A DNA stretch of 64,000 nucleotides from Pseudochelatococcus lubricantis (GCF_042432495.1 NZ_JBHLXC010000002.1:868001-932000), one strand, 5' to 3'. Counted from the stretch's first letter, positions 52,710 through 61,796 are shown. The notes: generated from the letters alone by a model not told the origin. Numbers and translations: made by a program.

Positions 52710-53050
52710 ATCCGGTCGTCCTTTCGGATCACTCTCGGTTGCGATGCAAAAAAATATGCCGCCGCCCCGGCCCGCATTCAAGTTAACTTTCCTTAAGGTG
52801 GCAGAAGCCATTATTAAATTTATGTAACATATGAAACAATAAAGAGAAATTGTATTTAAATATCTAAATTTTTTATTAAAAAATCATCAAATAATATCGA
52901 TTTTTTTATGAATTACGTATTTTGATTTTCTTTAAATAATAAAATAAAGGAATTTTGAATTATGTTCATTAATTGTTCTTGAGTGGCGCTGATGGCTGTA
53001 CTATTGTGCTCGCACATGGAGCGCCGGTGTGCGGTTTTCGGGGATGATGG
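52710..53050. other. Intergenic region with very AT-rich island
   Basis: About 340 bases. From 52809 to 52979 only about 24 of 171 bases are G or C (roughly 14%), in a genome that is mostly well above 60% GC. It has many A- and T-runs and no open frame beyond a few codons. TTAA-N6-TTAA occurs at 52794-52807. It lies between the LTXXQ-protein and comM genes, which diverge. Confidence 0.6.
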
Positions 53051-54589
53051 ATGGTTGCGCGGGTTGCGACGGTTGCTTTCGAGGGGATCGAGGCGCGCCC
53101 CGTCGACGTGCAGGTGCTCGTGTCGTCGGGGGTGGTGGCGTTTTCCGTCGTCGGCCTGCCGGACAAGGCGGTCGGCGAATCGCGGGAGCGCGTACGCGCC
53201 GCGCTTGCGGCCTCCGGGCTGGCGATGCCCGCGAAGCGCGTCACCGTCAATCTCGCGCCGGCGGATATGCCGAAGGAGGGCTCGCACTACGACCTGCCGA
53301 TCGCGCTGGCGGTCATGGCGGCGATCGGCGCCATTCCGGCCGATGCGCTGGCCGGTTACGTCGTGCTCGGCGAGCTGGCACTCGACGGCACGTTGGCGTC
53401 GGTGGCGGGCGCGCTGCCGGCGGCCATGGCCGCGGCGGAACGCGGGCTCGGCCTCATCTGCCCGGCGGCCTGCGGTCCGGAGGCGGCATGGGCGGGCGGC
53501 GATCTCGACATCGTGGCGCCTGCCTCGCTCGTGCAGCTCGCCAACCATGTCAGGGGCACGCAGGTGCTGGCGCGTCCCTCGCCGGCGGTGGAGCGGGCAG
53601 GCGCGCCGATGCCCGATCTCGGCGACATTCGCGGGCAGGAGAGCGCGCGCCGCGCGCTGGAAATCGCCGCGGCCGGCAACCACAACCTGCTGCTGCACGG
53701 CCCGCCCGGCAGCGGCAAGTCGATGCTCGCGAGCCGCCTGCCGTCGATCCTGCCGCCACTGACGCCGCGCGAACTGCTGGAGGTGTCGATGGTCCATTCG
53801 GTCGCGGGCCTCCTTGCCGAAGGCGCGCTCACGGACAGGCGGCCGTTCCGCGCCCCGCATCATTCCGCCTCCATGGCGGCGCTTGTCGGCGGCGGCGTGC
53901 ATGCGCGGCCCGGCGAAGTGTCGCTGGCGCACAATGGTGTGCTGTTCCTCGACGAATTGCCCGAGTTCGCGCCCCAGACGCTCGACGGCCTCCGCCAGCC
54001 GATGGAGGCCGGCGAGGTGCTGATCTCCCGCGCCAACAGGCGGGCGGTCTATCCAGCGCGCTTCCAGCTCGTCGCTGCGATGAACCCCTGCCGCTGCGGC
54101 CATGCGACGGAACCGGGCTTCGCCTGCCGGCGCCAGCCCAACGACCGTTGCACGGCGCAATATCAGGCGCGCCTTTCCGGCCCGCTGCTCGACCGCATCG
54201 ATCTCGCCATAGAGGTGCCGGCAGTGACGGCCGCCGATCTCATCCAGCCGCAGGCGGCGGAAAGCTCGGCCGCCGTCGCCGCGCGGGTGGCGCGGGCGCG
54301 GGACATGCAGGCGCGCCGCTATCGCGCCCTCGGCCTCGCCGCCGGCGGAACCAACGCCCACTGCCCGCCGCCGCTGCTGGAGGAGGTGGCGCAGCCGGAC
54401 GGCGCGGGCCTCGTCCTGCTGCGTGACGCGGCCGACTCCATGCGCCTGTCGGCCCGCGGCTATCACCGCGTGCTGCGCATGGCGCGCACCCTCGCCGACC
54501 TCGACGGTGAGGAGAGAGTCGGCCGGCGGCATCTGGCGGAAGCGTTGTCCTATCGCGGCGGCATCGGGCGGATCGCGGCGGCGGCATGA
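53051..54589 (+). CDS. comM: ComM/YifB family AAA+ ATPase (Mg-chelatase-like)
   Basis: A 512-residue ATPase. The N-terminal Lon-like substrate domain has VATVAFEGIEARPVDVQV and VVGLPDKAVGESRERVRAAL. Then come the AAA+ core with Walker A GPPGSGKSMLASRLP, FRAPHHSASMAALVGGG, LAHNGVLFLDELPEF (Walker B) and MNPCRCGH zinc motif, and a C-terminal domain of the Mg-chelatase type. ComM is a hexameric branch-migration helicase that aids integration of DNA in natural transformation. Start ATGGTTGCGCGGGTTGCGA fits homologues. Confidence 0.93.
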   Translation: MVARVATVAFEGIEARPVDVQVLVSSGVVAFSVVGLPDKAVGESRERVRAALAASGLAMPAKRVTVNLAPADMPKEGSHYDLPIALAVMAAIGAIPADALAGYVVLGELALDGTLASVAGALPAAMAAAERGLGLICPAACGPEAAWAGGDLDIVAPASLVQLANHVRGTQVLARPSPAVERAGAPMPDLGDIRGQESARRALEIAAAGNHNLLLHGPPGSGKSMLASRLPSILPPLTPRELLEVSMVHSVAGLLAEGALTDRRPFRAPHHSASMAALVGGGVHARPGEVSLAHNGVLFLDELPEFAPQTLDGLRQPMEAGEVLISRANRRAVYPARFQLVAAMNPCRCGHATEPGFACRRQPNDRCTAQYQARLSGPLLDRIDLAIEVPAVTAADLIQPQAAESSAAVAARVARARDMQARRYRALGLAAGGTNAHCPPPLLEEVAQPDGAGLVLLRDAADSMRLSARGYHRVLRMARTLADLDGEERVGRRHLAEALSYRGGIGRIAAAA

Positions 54590-54730
54590 GAGGAATGGTT
54601 GTTGCGTGCATGCAACAGTTTTTTATCAACATGCATATTCCGCCCGGTGTTAACCGCATTGCAATAACTTGCTGGCGGCGGGCGCGTCATGGCCCTATGG
54701 TAACAGGCAAGGGACAGTCGACGCAGTCTG

Positions 54731-55000
54731 GTGAGCGTGAGCATGATCATAGACGTAAACGAAACAGGCGATCTCCATGACGTGATGGACGAGAAGCGGG
54801 CAGCGCTCTTCTATCTGAAGGAGGCGTTCGCGGAGGCGCAACTCGACGGTCTGGACGAGGATTGCATCGCGCATGCGGCGCTGTTCGCCGCCTTTCACAC
54901 GCTGGTCGCGACCTACGGCGAGGAAGCCGTGGCGGATTTCGCCGAGCGCCTGCCCGACCGCGTCCGCGCCGGCTGCTTCTCGTCCCGCCCCCGCCACTGA
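54731..55000 (+). CDS. Small acidic protein of unknown function
   Basis: A frame of 89 codons from GTG 54731, or 85 from ATG 54743 (MIIDVNETGDLHDVMDEKR). It is predicted mostly helical and acidic, with DEKRAALFYLKEAFAEAQLDGLDEDCIAHAALFAAFHTLV. Codon use matches neighbouring genes. I do not recognise a family. It lies between comM (plus) and galE (minus, converging). Confidence 0.55.
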   Translation: MSVSMIIDVNETGDLHDVMDEKRAALFYLKEAFAEAQLDGLDEDCIAHAALFAAFHTLVATYGEEAVADFAERLPDRVRAGCFSSRPRH

Positions 55001-55028
55001 AGGCCGGGTGCGTTTTCAGGGAAGCTTC

Positions 55029-56000
55029 TCAGCCCGCAAGCCGCCGTTCCCACGTCCATGCATGGCGAATGATGGTGGAGAGGTCGTCGAAACGCGGCGC
55101 CCATCCCAGCGCGAGGATGCCACCGTTGGCGGCGATCAGCGAGGCGGGGTCGCCGTCGCGCCGCGGCGCATCGCGGGTCTCGACGGCCTGGCCGGTGACG
55201 GCTCGCACGGTGGCGACGACGTCCCGCACCGACGAGCCGTGCCCGTAGCCGCAATTCAGCGTCAGATTGCCGCCCCCGTCGCGCAGATGCGCGAGCGCCA
55301 GCATATGGGCGCCGGCGAGGTCCGAGACGTGGACGTAGTCGCGCAGGCAGGTGCCGTCGGGCGTCGGATAATCTTGGCCGAACACATCAATATGGGACCG
55401 GCGGCCGAGCGCGGCGGCGAGCGCGACCTTGATGAGATGGCCGGTCGGCGTCGACTGGCCGGCACGGCCCAGCGGGTCGGCCCCGGCGACGTTGAAATAC
55501 CGCAGGATGGCGAATTGCAAGCCGTGCGCCGCCGCCGTGTCACGCAGCATCTGCTCGACCATGAGCTTCGACCAGCCGTAAGGGTTGATCGGCGCCAGCG
55601 CCGTCGTCTCGGGAATGGGCGACACCGTTGCATCGCCATAGACGGTGGCGGTGGAGGAGAAGATAAAGCGTTTCACACCCTGCCGGACGGCGGTCTCGAT
55701 GAGCGCGCGGGTCCCGACCACGTTGTTGAGGTAGTACCCCAGCGGATCTGCGACCGATTCCGGCACGCTGATGCTGCCCGCGAAATGGATGATCGTGTCG
55801 ACGGCATGGTCGCGGACGATGCGCGCGACCAGCCCCGCGTCACCAGCGTTGCCTTCGTAAAAGGGCGTGGCGCTGGGAATGGCCTCCCGGCGGCCGACGG
55901 AGAGGTCGTCGAGCGCGACGGCCGCCTCGCCGCGGTCGGCGAGTTCGAGCACCATGTGGCTGCCGATGTAGCCAGCTGCGCCTGTGACGAGAACGGCCAT
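55029..56000 (-). CDS. galE: UDP-glucose 4-epimerase
   Basis: A 323-residue extended short-chain dehydrogenase that interconverts UDP-glucose and UDP-galactose, supplying sugar donors for surface glycans. NAD-binding motif VTGAAGYIGSHMVLEL, IHFAGSISVPESV, catalytic FSSTATVYG with YGWSK (Y-x3-K), and C-terminal LRDYVHVSDLAGAH and GYGHGSSVRDVV. The start at 56000 follows GGAG; open frame continues upstream to 56945 but is not related sequence. It diverges from DUF1491 across a 20-base perfect palindrome. Confidence 0.92.
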   Translation of the reverse strand: MAVLVTGAAGYIGSHMVLELADRGEAAVALDDLSVGRREAIPSATPFYEGNAGDAGLVARIVRDHAVDTIIHFAGSISVPESVADPLGYYLNNVVGTRALIETAVRQGVKRFIFSSTATVYGDATVSPIPETTALAPINPYGWSKLMVEQMLRDTAAAHGLQFAILRYFNVAGADPLGRAGQSTPTGHLIKVALAAALGRRSHIDVFGQDYPTPDGTCLRDYVHVSDLAGAHMLALAHLRDGGGNLTLNCGYGHGSSVRDVVATVRAVTGQAVETRDAPRRDGDPASLIAANGGILALGWAPRFDDLSTIIRHAWTWERRLAG

Positions 56001-56036
56001 TTGAACTCCATGTCCAGGATGGATGACGTGGCGAAT

Positions 56037-56056
56037 CTCCGACATATATGTCGGAG
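56037..56056. promoter_or_regulatory. Perfect 20-base palindrome between galE and DUF1491 genes
   Basis: CTCCGACATATATGTCGGAG is fully self-complementary, 37 bases upstream of both the galE and the preferred DUF1491 start. The symmetric position suggests a dimeric repressor site controlling both genes. Confidence 0.6.
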
Positions 56057-56092
56057 GTTCCCGAAAGTCAGCAGGTTTGTGAAGGGTGCGCC

Positions 56093-56437
56093 ATGCGGCT
56101 GAAAAGCGAAATCTGGGTGTCGGCTTATCTGCGCCGCTGCGCGGTGGAGGGGGCTTTCGCGGTGTTGCGCCGGCGTGGCGCGGCGGAGGCGGGTGCGATC
56201 TTCGTGCTGGTCGACCGGCTCGACGGCACGGCCCGGCTTTTCGGTCCCGCGCCGCAGAGCCTGGCGGACGAGGATGCGGGCGTGCGCCTCTTCGCGCCTG
56301 TTCCCCTGAAGTCCGGGCCGACGCCGGCTGCCGCGGAAGAGCGGTTGCGGCGCGAGATCGACTTCGATTCCGATCTGTGGATCGTCGATGTCGAGGATCG
56401 CGAGGGGCGACATTTCCTTGATCTGGCGCGGGAATAG
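56093..56437 (+). CDS. DUF1491 family protein
   Basis: A 114-residue protein with the alphaproteobacterial DUF1491 pattern: MRLKSEIWVSAYLRRC, GAAEAGAIFVLVDRLDG, ARLFGPAPQS and the C-terminal RREIDFDSDLWIVDVEDREGRHFLDL. Function unknown. ATG 56093 with GAAGG upstream fits the family start. An ATG at 56048 falls inside the regulatory palindrome and is less likely. Confidence 0.85.
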   Translation: MRLKSEIWVSAYLRRCAVEGAFAVLRRRGAAEAGAIFVLVDRLDGTARLFGPAPQSLADEDAGVRLFAPVPLKSGPTPAAAEERLRREIDFDSDLWIVDVEDREGRHFLDLARE

Positions 56438-56491
56438 GGTAGCGGAAGCGAGGCCGGAAGCACGCCGCCGCTCCACCCGTCTGTCTTCGCA

Positions 56492-57412
56492 TCAGACCGG
56501 CAGTTCCCCGTCCCAAGGCGGGGAGGGGGAGAAGCGCTCGCCCAGGAAATCGATCAGCGCGCGTACCTTGGCCGGCGGCTGCCGGTCGTGCGGGAAGACG
56601 GCGTAGACGTTGCCGGTGTCCACCAGCGGCCGGTCGAGGACGATCGGCTTCAGCCGGCCGGCGCGGATCGCGTCGCCGACAAGGAAAGTCGGCTGGTAGA
56701 TGATGCCCTGTCCGGCTTCCGCCGCGATGACGAGCACGTCGCCGTTGTTGACGCGCAGGTTGCCGGACACGCGCACCGTCTCGCCTGTATCGCCGAACGG
56801 CCAGCGGTCGGCGCCGAGGCGCTGGGACAGCGTGTAGCCCAGGCAGTTGTGGCGGGCGAGGTCGGCCATGGAGCGGGGCGTGCCGTGGTGGTTGAGATAG
56901 GCCGGAGCGGCGCACAGCAGGTTGTGGCAGGGCGCGAGCTTGCACGCGATCAGCCGCGAGGGCGCCAGCGTGCCGATGCGCACGGCGACGTCCCAGCCCT
57001 CGTCGACGAGATCGACCACACGGTCGTTGAGCCCGAGTTCGATGTCGAGCTGCGGATGCGCCGACAGGAACGCCGGCAGGGCTGGCGCGATCTGGCGGAT
57101 GCCGAAGGAAAACGGCACGTTGAGGCGCAACACCCCGCGCGGCTCGACGTTGCCGGCGCCCGCCTCCGCCTCGGCTTCGTCCACTTCCGGCAGGATGCGC
57201 AGGCAGGCATCGTGAAAGCGCCGGCCCGCCTCGGTCAAGGTCAGGCGGCGGGTTGTGCGATGCAGCAATTTCGTGCCGAGCCGTGCCTCAAGGGCCGCGA
57301 CATGTTTCGTGACCATGGTTTGCGACATGCCGGAAAGCCGCGCCGCGGCAGTGAAGCTGCCGGAGGCGACCACTTTCGCGAACACGCTCATGCCCGTCAG
57401 CCGGTCGAGCAT
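56492..57412 (-). CDS. LysR-family transcriptional regulator
   Basis: A 306-residue regulator. The winged helix-turn-helix (about 1-65) reads FAKVVASGSFTAAARLSGMSQTMVTKHVAALEARLGTKLLHRTTRRLTLTEAG; the effector-binding domain spans about 90-300. It belongs to the large LysR group common next to quinone- or DoxX-related genes. ATG 57412 follows GAGGGATGG. It diverges from the doxX-like gene, and a long dyad between them (57441-57491) is the likely operator, so it probably controls doxX and itself. Confidence 0.92.
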   Translation of the reverse strand: MLDRLTGMSVFAKVVASGSFTAAARLSGMSQTMVTKHVAALEARLGTKLLHRTTRRLTLTEAGRRFHDACLRILPEVDEAEAEAGAGNVEPRGVLRLNVPFSFGIRQIAPALPAFLSAHPQLDIELGLNDRVVDLVDEGWDVAVRIGTLAPSRLIACKLAPCHNLLCAAPAYLNHHGTPRSMADLARHNCLGYTLSQRLGADRWPFGDTGETVRVSGNLRVNNGDVLVIAAEAGQGIIYQPTFLVGDAIRAGRLKPIVLDRPLVDTGNVYAVFPHDRQPPAKVRALIDFLGERFSPSPPWDGELPV

Positions 57413-57440
57413 CGTCCATCCCTCGTCGTCATCAATCTCA

Positions 57441-57491
57441 CACCCTTGGTTATAATTATAATGCACGCAGACGTGATTAACACCATGGGTG
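57441..57491. promoter_or_regulatory. LysR-type operator region
   Basis: CACCCTTGGTTATAAT (57441-57456) and its near-inverse ATTAACACCATGGGTG (57476-57491) flank the region, with 13 of 16 positions paired. An inner perfect palindrome TTATAATTATAA lies at 57450-57461. Typical of a regulator-binding and activation site. Confidence 0.6.
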
Positions 57492-57578
57492 AAATTAACG
57501 ATATTGCTTTGCAGCATTGCGGCCACTTCCGTCACCGGTCTCCGGCGGCCGCATTTCCGACACCGCAAGGAGCAACCC

Positions 57579-57980
57579 ATGTCACTGATCGCCACCCTTG
57601 ACAATTTCCGTCCGAAGGCGCTCGCCGTCCTGCGCATCGCGTCGAGCCTGTTCTTCCTGCAGCATGGCCTCGCCAAGCTTATCCGCTTCCCCTATGTCGA
57701 GCAGCTTGCGAATGTCCCGCTGCTGTCGCAATTCGGCATCGGCGGCATCATCGAGGTAGTGGGCAGCGTCCTGATCCTGATTGGTCTCTATACGCGCGCG
57801 GCCGCCTTCGTCCTTTCCGGCCTCGCGGCGGTGGCGTACTTCCAGTTCCACAGCCCGCACAGCTTCTTCCCGATCCTCAACGGCGGCGAGCTGGTGGCGC
57901 TGTTCTCGTTCGTGTTCTTCTACCTGATTTTCGCCGGCCCCGGCGCCTGGAGCCTCGACGGCCGTCGTGGCGAGGCGTGA
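57579..57980 (+). CDS. DoxX family membrane protein
   Basis: A 133-residue protein with four helices and the DoxX pattern: AVLRIASSLFFLQHGLAKLI, GIGGIIEVVGSVLILIGLYTRAAAFVLSG, YFQFHSPHSFFPILNGGELVALFSFVFFYLIFAGPG. Homologues are linked to quinone or redox-stress functions, but the activity is unsettled. AAGGAG precedes the start by 7 bases. It diverges from the LysR gene that probably regulates it. Confidence 0.9.
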   Translation: MSLIATLDNFRPKALAVLRIASSLFFLQHGLAKLIRFPYVEQLANVPLLSQFGIGGIIEVVGSVLILIGLYTRAAAFVLSGLAAVAYFQFHSPHSFFPILNGGELVALFSFVFFYLIFAGPGAWSLDGRRGEA

Positions 57981-58093
57981 TACGCGCCGTGATGTGACAG
58001 AATGCGAATGACATCTCGCCGGGCGTTTCCTTTCCGGAATGCCCGGCGTCCCGGGGGGCAAAGGCAACAACAACGTTACAGAAAGCCACGATC

Positions 58094-58609
58094 ATGACCA
58101 GACTTCCCGTCATTGAACCCGAACGGACGCCACGGCCCATAGATCCGGGCGTGCGTATCGGCCATGTGCATCTCAAGGTCGCCGATCTCGACCGCGCGCT
58201 CGCCTTTTATAACGGCGTACTCGGCTTCGAGCTGATCCAGCGCTATGGCACGCGGGCGGCCTTCATCTCCGCCGGCGGCTACCACCACCACATCGGGCTC
58301 AACACCTGGGAGAGTGCCGGCGGTCGCCCGCCCGCACCCGGCACCACGGGCCTGTATCACCTGGCGATCCTCTATCCCACACGCGCCGCCCTCGCCGATG
58401 CGCTGCGCCGGCTGATCGCGGCGGGCATCGAACTCGACGGCGCGAGCGACCACGGCGTCAGCGAGGCGCTCTATCTGCGCGATCCGGACCAGAACGGCGT
58501 CGAGCTTTACTGGGACCGCCCGCAGGACGAATGGCCGCGCAACCGCGACGGCGTGCTCACCATGGTGACGGAGCCGCTCGACCTGCGCGGGCTGCTGGCG
58601 GCGGTGTAA
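58094..58609 (+). CDS. VOC-family protein, extradiol-dioxygenase-like (CatE type)
   Basis: A 171-residue glyoxalase-fold protein. Metal-binding positions appear in IGHVHLKVADLDRALAFYNGVLGFEL, GLYHLAILYPTRAALADAL and DPDQNGVELYWDRP, giving the His/His/Glu set of the vicinal oxygen chelate family. It is short compared with full catechol 2,3-dioxygenases, which have two such modules twice over. It might be a dioxygenase, glyoxalase or resistance-type enzyme. Lies downstream of doxX, with its own upstream gap of 113 bases. Confidence 0.85.
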   Translation: MTRLPVIEPERTPRPIDPGVRIGHVHLKVADLDRALAFYNGVLGFELIQRYGTRAAFISAGGYHHHIGLNTWESAGGRPPAPGTTGLYHLAILYPTRAALADALRRLIAAGIELDGASDHGVSEALYLRDPDQNGVELYWDRPQDEWPRNRDGVLTMVTEPLDLRGLLAAV

Positions 58610-58620
58610 CTCCGGGCATT

Positions 58621-58643
58621 CTCCGGTTTTTCCGAAGCGGAGA
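58621..58643. terminator. Weak hairpin between converging VOC and YcgN-type genes
   Basis: CTCCG and CGGAG flank a T-rich loop containing GTTTTT, between the two stops. Small stem, uncertain role. Confidence 0.3.
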
Positions 58644-58657
58644 GCGCGCCGGCGGGA

Positions 58658-59284
58658 TCACATGTCCGTGTGCCGCGCCGCTGCGCGACGCCTGCGGACG
58701 GCCTGCCGGACGGAGGGAGAAGAAGGACTGGGCGCCGGATCCTCCATCGGCCAGTCGACGATGCGCGCCGGCAGGTCGTCGACGGCGATTTCCTCCTCCG
58801 TCGCGGAAATGCGCCCCCGCGCCGAGATGCCAGCGCTGTGCACCGTTTCCGGATCGCCCGACACCAGCGGATGCCACCAAGGCAGGTCCGCACCCTCGCG
58901 GATGAGGCGATAGCCGCACGTCGGCGGCAGCCAGGTGATGCGCGCCACCTCCTGCGGGGTGAGGCGGATGCAGTCCGGCACCTTCCGGCGCCGGTTGGCA
59001 TAGTCGCTGCAGCGGCAGGTGCCGGCGTCGAGCAGCTTGCAGGAAACATCGGTGGCGTAGACCCGTCCGGTGTCCTCGTCCTCCAGCTTGACGAGACAGC
59101 AGCGGCCGCAGCCGTCGCACAGCAGTTCCCATTCCTCCGGCGACATCTCGTGGAGCTTCTTTGTCTTCCAGAAAGGCAGGTCGGAACTGCTCAACGTGGT
59201 TTCTCCGGGAACAGGGCGTGGCGGTCGCGACGGCCGTGGCGCGGGGCGCCCGGCGGCGGATCGGGACGGCGATGTGAGTTCCAT
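58658..59284 (-). CDS. YcgN family cysteine-cluster protein (UPF0260)
   Basis: A 208-residue protein. The family core begins at FWKTKKLHEMSPEEWELLCDGCGRCCLVKLEDEDTG, continues with DVSCKLLDAGTCRCSDYANRR and DCIRLTP, and ends near WHPLVSGDPETVH. At least eight conserved cysteines suggest metal or Fe-S binding; function unknown. A TTG at 59194 preceded by GGAGAAA gives a length closer to the family and may be the real start. The C-terminal 40 residues are extra. It diverges from the penicillin-binding protein gene. Confidence 0.85.
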   Translation of the reverse strand: MELTSPSRSAAGRPAPRPSRPPRPVPGETTLSSSDLPFWKTKKLHEMSPEEWELLCDGCGRCCLVKLEDEDTGRVYATDVSCKLLDAGTCRCSDYANRRRKVPDCIRLTPQEVARITWLPPTCGYRLIREGADLPWWHPLVSGDPETVHSAGISARGRISATEEEIAVDDLPARIVDWPMEDPAPSPSSPSVRQAVRRRRAAARHTDM

Positions 59285-59414
59285 ACAACAATGTTTGCCA
59301 AAGCACACCCCGGTTAAGGATGTCGATCTTTGATGGGCGGCATGCGATTGCGATGCGACCAAATGTGAACTACCAAAGGAGCAGTCATCAGCCTCGCCCC
59401 GGGGAGCGATCGCG

Positions 59415-61685
59415 GTGTTCAGGTTCGGCAGGCCATCCCTTTCCAAGCGTCTGAAGCGCGCCGCGCTTGCTGTTGACTCGTGGCTGGACGCCTCCCTCTA
59501 CAGCGCCGGTTCGGGGTTCGGGGAAATCTGGCAGAAGATCTCCGCGCGCATGGACAGGCTCGCCGTTACCGGCGTGCGGCGCGTGCTGGTGGAGTGCGCC
59601 AGCGAGGCGGCGACGCTGTCGGTGGCCGGCGGCATGCTGCTGCTGGCCTTCGCCCAGTCCGCCTTTCAGGAAACGAGCGACGACTGGCTGAAAAAGCCCG
59701 AGTTCGCTGTCACCTTTCTCGACCGTTACGGCAACGAGGTCGGGCGGCGCGGCATTCTGCACGACGATTCGCTGGCGCTCGACGAATTTCCCGATGTGCT
59801 GATCAAGGCCGTGCTCGCCACGGAGGACAGGCGCTTCTACCAGCACTTCGGCATCGACGTCATCGGCACGATGCGTGCGTTGACTGCGAACGCGCAGGCG
59901 GATGGCGTGGTGCAGGGCGGCTCGTCCATCACCCAGCAGCTTGCGAAGAACCTGTTCCTGAGTAACGAGCGCTCGATCGAGCGTAAGGTCAACGAGGCAT
60001 TCCTGTCGCTCTGGCTGGAGTCGCGCCTGTCGAAGAACGACATCCTGAAGCTCTACCTCGACCGCGCCTATATGGGCGGCGGCACGTTCGGCGCGGCGGC
60101 GGCGGCGGAGTTCTATTTCGGCAAGTCGGTGCGCGACGTGACGCTGCCGGAGGCGGCGATGCTGGCGGGCCTGTTCAAGGCGCCGTCGAAGTACGCGCCC
60201 CACGTCAACCTGCCGACCGCCCGCGCCCGCGCTTCGGACGTGCTCGGCGCCATGGTCAACGCCGGCTTCATCAGCGACGGGCAGGCCGAAATCGCGCGGC
60301 GCAACCCGGCGACGCCGGTGGACCGAGAGCGGGACGCGAGCCCCGACTATTATCTCGACTGGGCTTTCGACGAAATCCGCGCCATGGCGCAGGAAGGCGC
60401 GCTGCGGGGCGAACGGGTGCTCATCGTCAAGACGCCGCTTGACATGTCCGTCCAGCATCTCGCGGAGACCTCGCTGGAGGAGGGCCTGCGCCAGGACGGC
60501 AAGCGCTGGGGCGTGAAGCAGGGGGCTATCGCGGTGCTCGATCCCGATGGCGCGGCGCGCGCCATGGTGGGCGGGCGCGACTATGGCGAAAGCCAGTTCA
60601 ACCGCGCCACGCATGCGCTGCGCCAGCCGGGCTCCTCCTTCAAGCCCTTCGTCTACGCGGGCGCGATGATGGACGGCCTCGTCACGCCGGACAGCACCAT
60701 CGTCGACGGCCCGACCTGCATCGGCAACTGGTGCCCCAACAACTACAGCCGCGGCTATGCCGGCCGCATGACGCTGACGGCCGCGCTGCAGCGCTCCATC
60801 AACACGACGCCCGTGCGGCTCACCCTGATGATGGGCAAGGGCAACGCCCGCAACGGCCTTGCGCGCGTGATCGAGATGAGCCACGCCATGGGCATCACCA
60901 CGGAGCTGCGCAACACCGCGCCGCTGCCCATCGGCGCGGAAGGAGTGCGGGTGCTCGACATGGCGGCGGGCTTCGCCGTGTTCGCCAACGGCGGCCTGCG
61001 CGCGAAGCCCTATGCGGCGGTGGAAATCCGCAACGGCCACGGCGACGTGATCTGGCGGCACGACCGCGACGCGGGTGAGCCCGCGCGCGTGCTGACGCCG
61101 GAGGTCGCGGCCGGTATGAACTTCATGATGAACAAGGTGGTGGAAGCCGGCACGGGCCGGCGTGCGCGCATCGAGGGCGTTCCCGTCGCGGGCAAGACCG
61201 GGACGACGAACGCCTACCGCGACGGCTGGTTCGTGGGCTTCACCGGCAATCTGGTGGCAAGTGTCTGGCTCGGCAACGACGACTACAAGCCCGCGAACCG
61301 CATGACCGGGGGCACGCTGCCGGCGCAGATCTGGCAGATGATGATGGTGCGCGCCCATCGCGGGCTGACGCTGCGACCGATTCCCGGTGTCGACATGGTC
61401 CCGGCGGCCGCGACCGCGAGCGCGGCGGAGGCGGCGGAAGACGAAGCCGGCGCGCCGATCAACCTTTCCCGGCAGTCCTATGAGCTGCTGCAGGGCATGA
61501 ACACGCTCTTCCACGAGGCATCCGCGACCCTGCCCGGCGGCACGGCGAAGGCGGCCGCGCAGGGCGATGCAGCGATTCCGCGCGCGGGGGCGGGAACGGC
61601 AGCGGCCGCGGAGGCGCCCGAGGCGCTTCACCTCGCGGCGCGCAACGTCGCGGTGCCGGCACCGGCGGGCGAGGCGGCGCCATGA
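59415..61685 (+). CDS. Class A penicillin-binding protein (PBP1a-like)
   Basis: A 756-residue bifunctional peptidoglycan synthase. A membrane helix lies at about 68-82. The glycosyltransferase domain (about 100-290) has ATEDRRFYQHFGIDVIGTMRAL, GGSSITQQLAKNLFL and RKVNEAFLSLWLE. The transpeptidase domain has the catalytic motif SSFK (S407, K410), SIN at RSINTTP, and KTGT (K594). A hydrophilic Ala-rich tail follows residue 660. The start codon is GTG. It builds cell wall; in this group of bacteria PBP1a enzymes support growth at the pole, which links it functionally to the GPR-like protein. Confidence 0.93.
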   Translation: MFRFGRPSLSKRLKRAALAVDSWLDASLYSAGSGFGEIWQKISARMDRLAVTGVRRVLVECASEAATLSVAGGMLLLAFAQSAFQETSDDWLKKPEFAVTFLDRYGNEVGRRGILHDDSLALDEFPDVLIKAVLATEDRRFYQHFGIDVIGTMRALTANAQADGVVQGGSSITQQLAKNLFLSNERSIERKVNEAFLSLWLESRLSKNDILKLYLDRAYMGGGTFGAAAAAEFYFGKSVRDVTLPEAAMLAGLFKAPSKYAPHVNLPTARARASDVLGAMVNAGFISDGQAEIARRNPATPVDRERDASPDYYLDWAFDEIRAMAQEGALRGERVLIVKTPLDMSVQHLAETSLEEGLRQDGKRWGVKQGAIAVLDPDGAARAMVGGRDYGESQFNRATHALRQPGSSFKPFVYAGAMMDGLVTPDSTIVDGPTCIGNWCPNNYSRGYAGRMTLTAALQRSINTTPVRLTLMMGKGNARNGLARVIEMSHAMGITTELRNTAPLPIGAEGVRVLDMAAGFAVFANGGLRAKPYAAVEIRNGHGDVIWRHDRDAGEPARVLTPEVAAGMNFMMNKVVEAGTGRRARIEGVPVAGKTGTTNAYRDGWFVGFTGNLVASVWLGNDDYKPANRMTGGTLPAQIWQMMMVRAHRGLTLRPIPGVDMVPAAATASAAEAAEDEAGAPINLSRQSYELLQGMNTLFHEASATLPGGTAKAAAQGDAAIPRAGAGTAAAAEAPEALHLAARNVAVPAPAGEAAP

Positions 61686-61796
61686 CGGCTGCCATGAGAG
61701 GCGCCACAAGGGGCGCCACGGGGCGGGACGGCCTGACACGCGCAGCGGCCGGGCGATTCCGTGGCGGCGCGCGCTCCTTGGGCTTGCGTTGATTCC

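Noticed and set aside
52794..52807. CtrA site upstream of the LTXXQ-protein gene
   Set aside because: TTAA repeats are spaced by 6 rather than 7 bases, and the adjoining region is so AT-rich that chance matches are expected.
56001..56945. In-frame upstream extension of galE
   Set aside because: The extra ~315 residues have no epimerase features and overlap DUF1491 and LysR coding sequence on proper frames; a ribosome site and family start fit position 56000.
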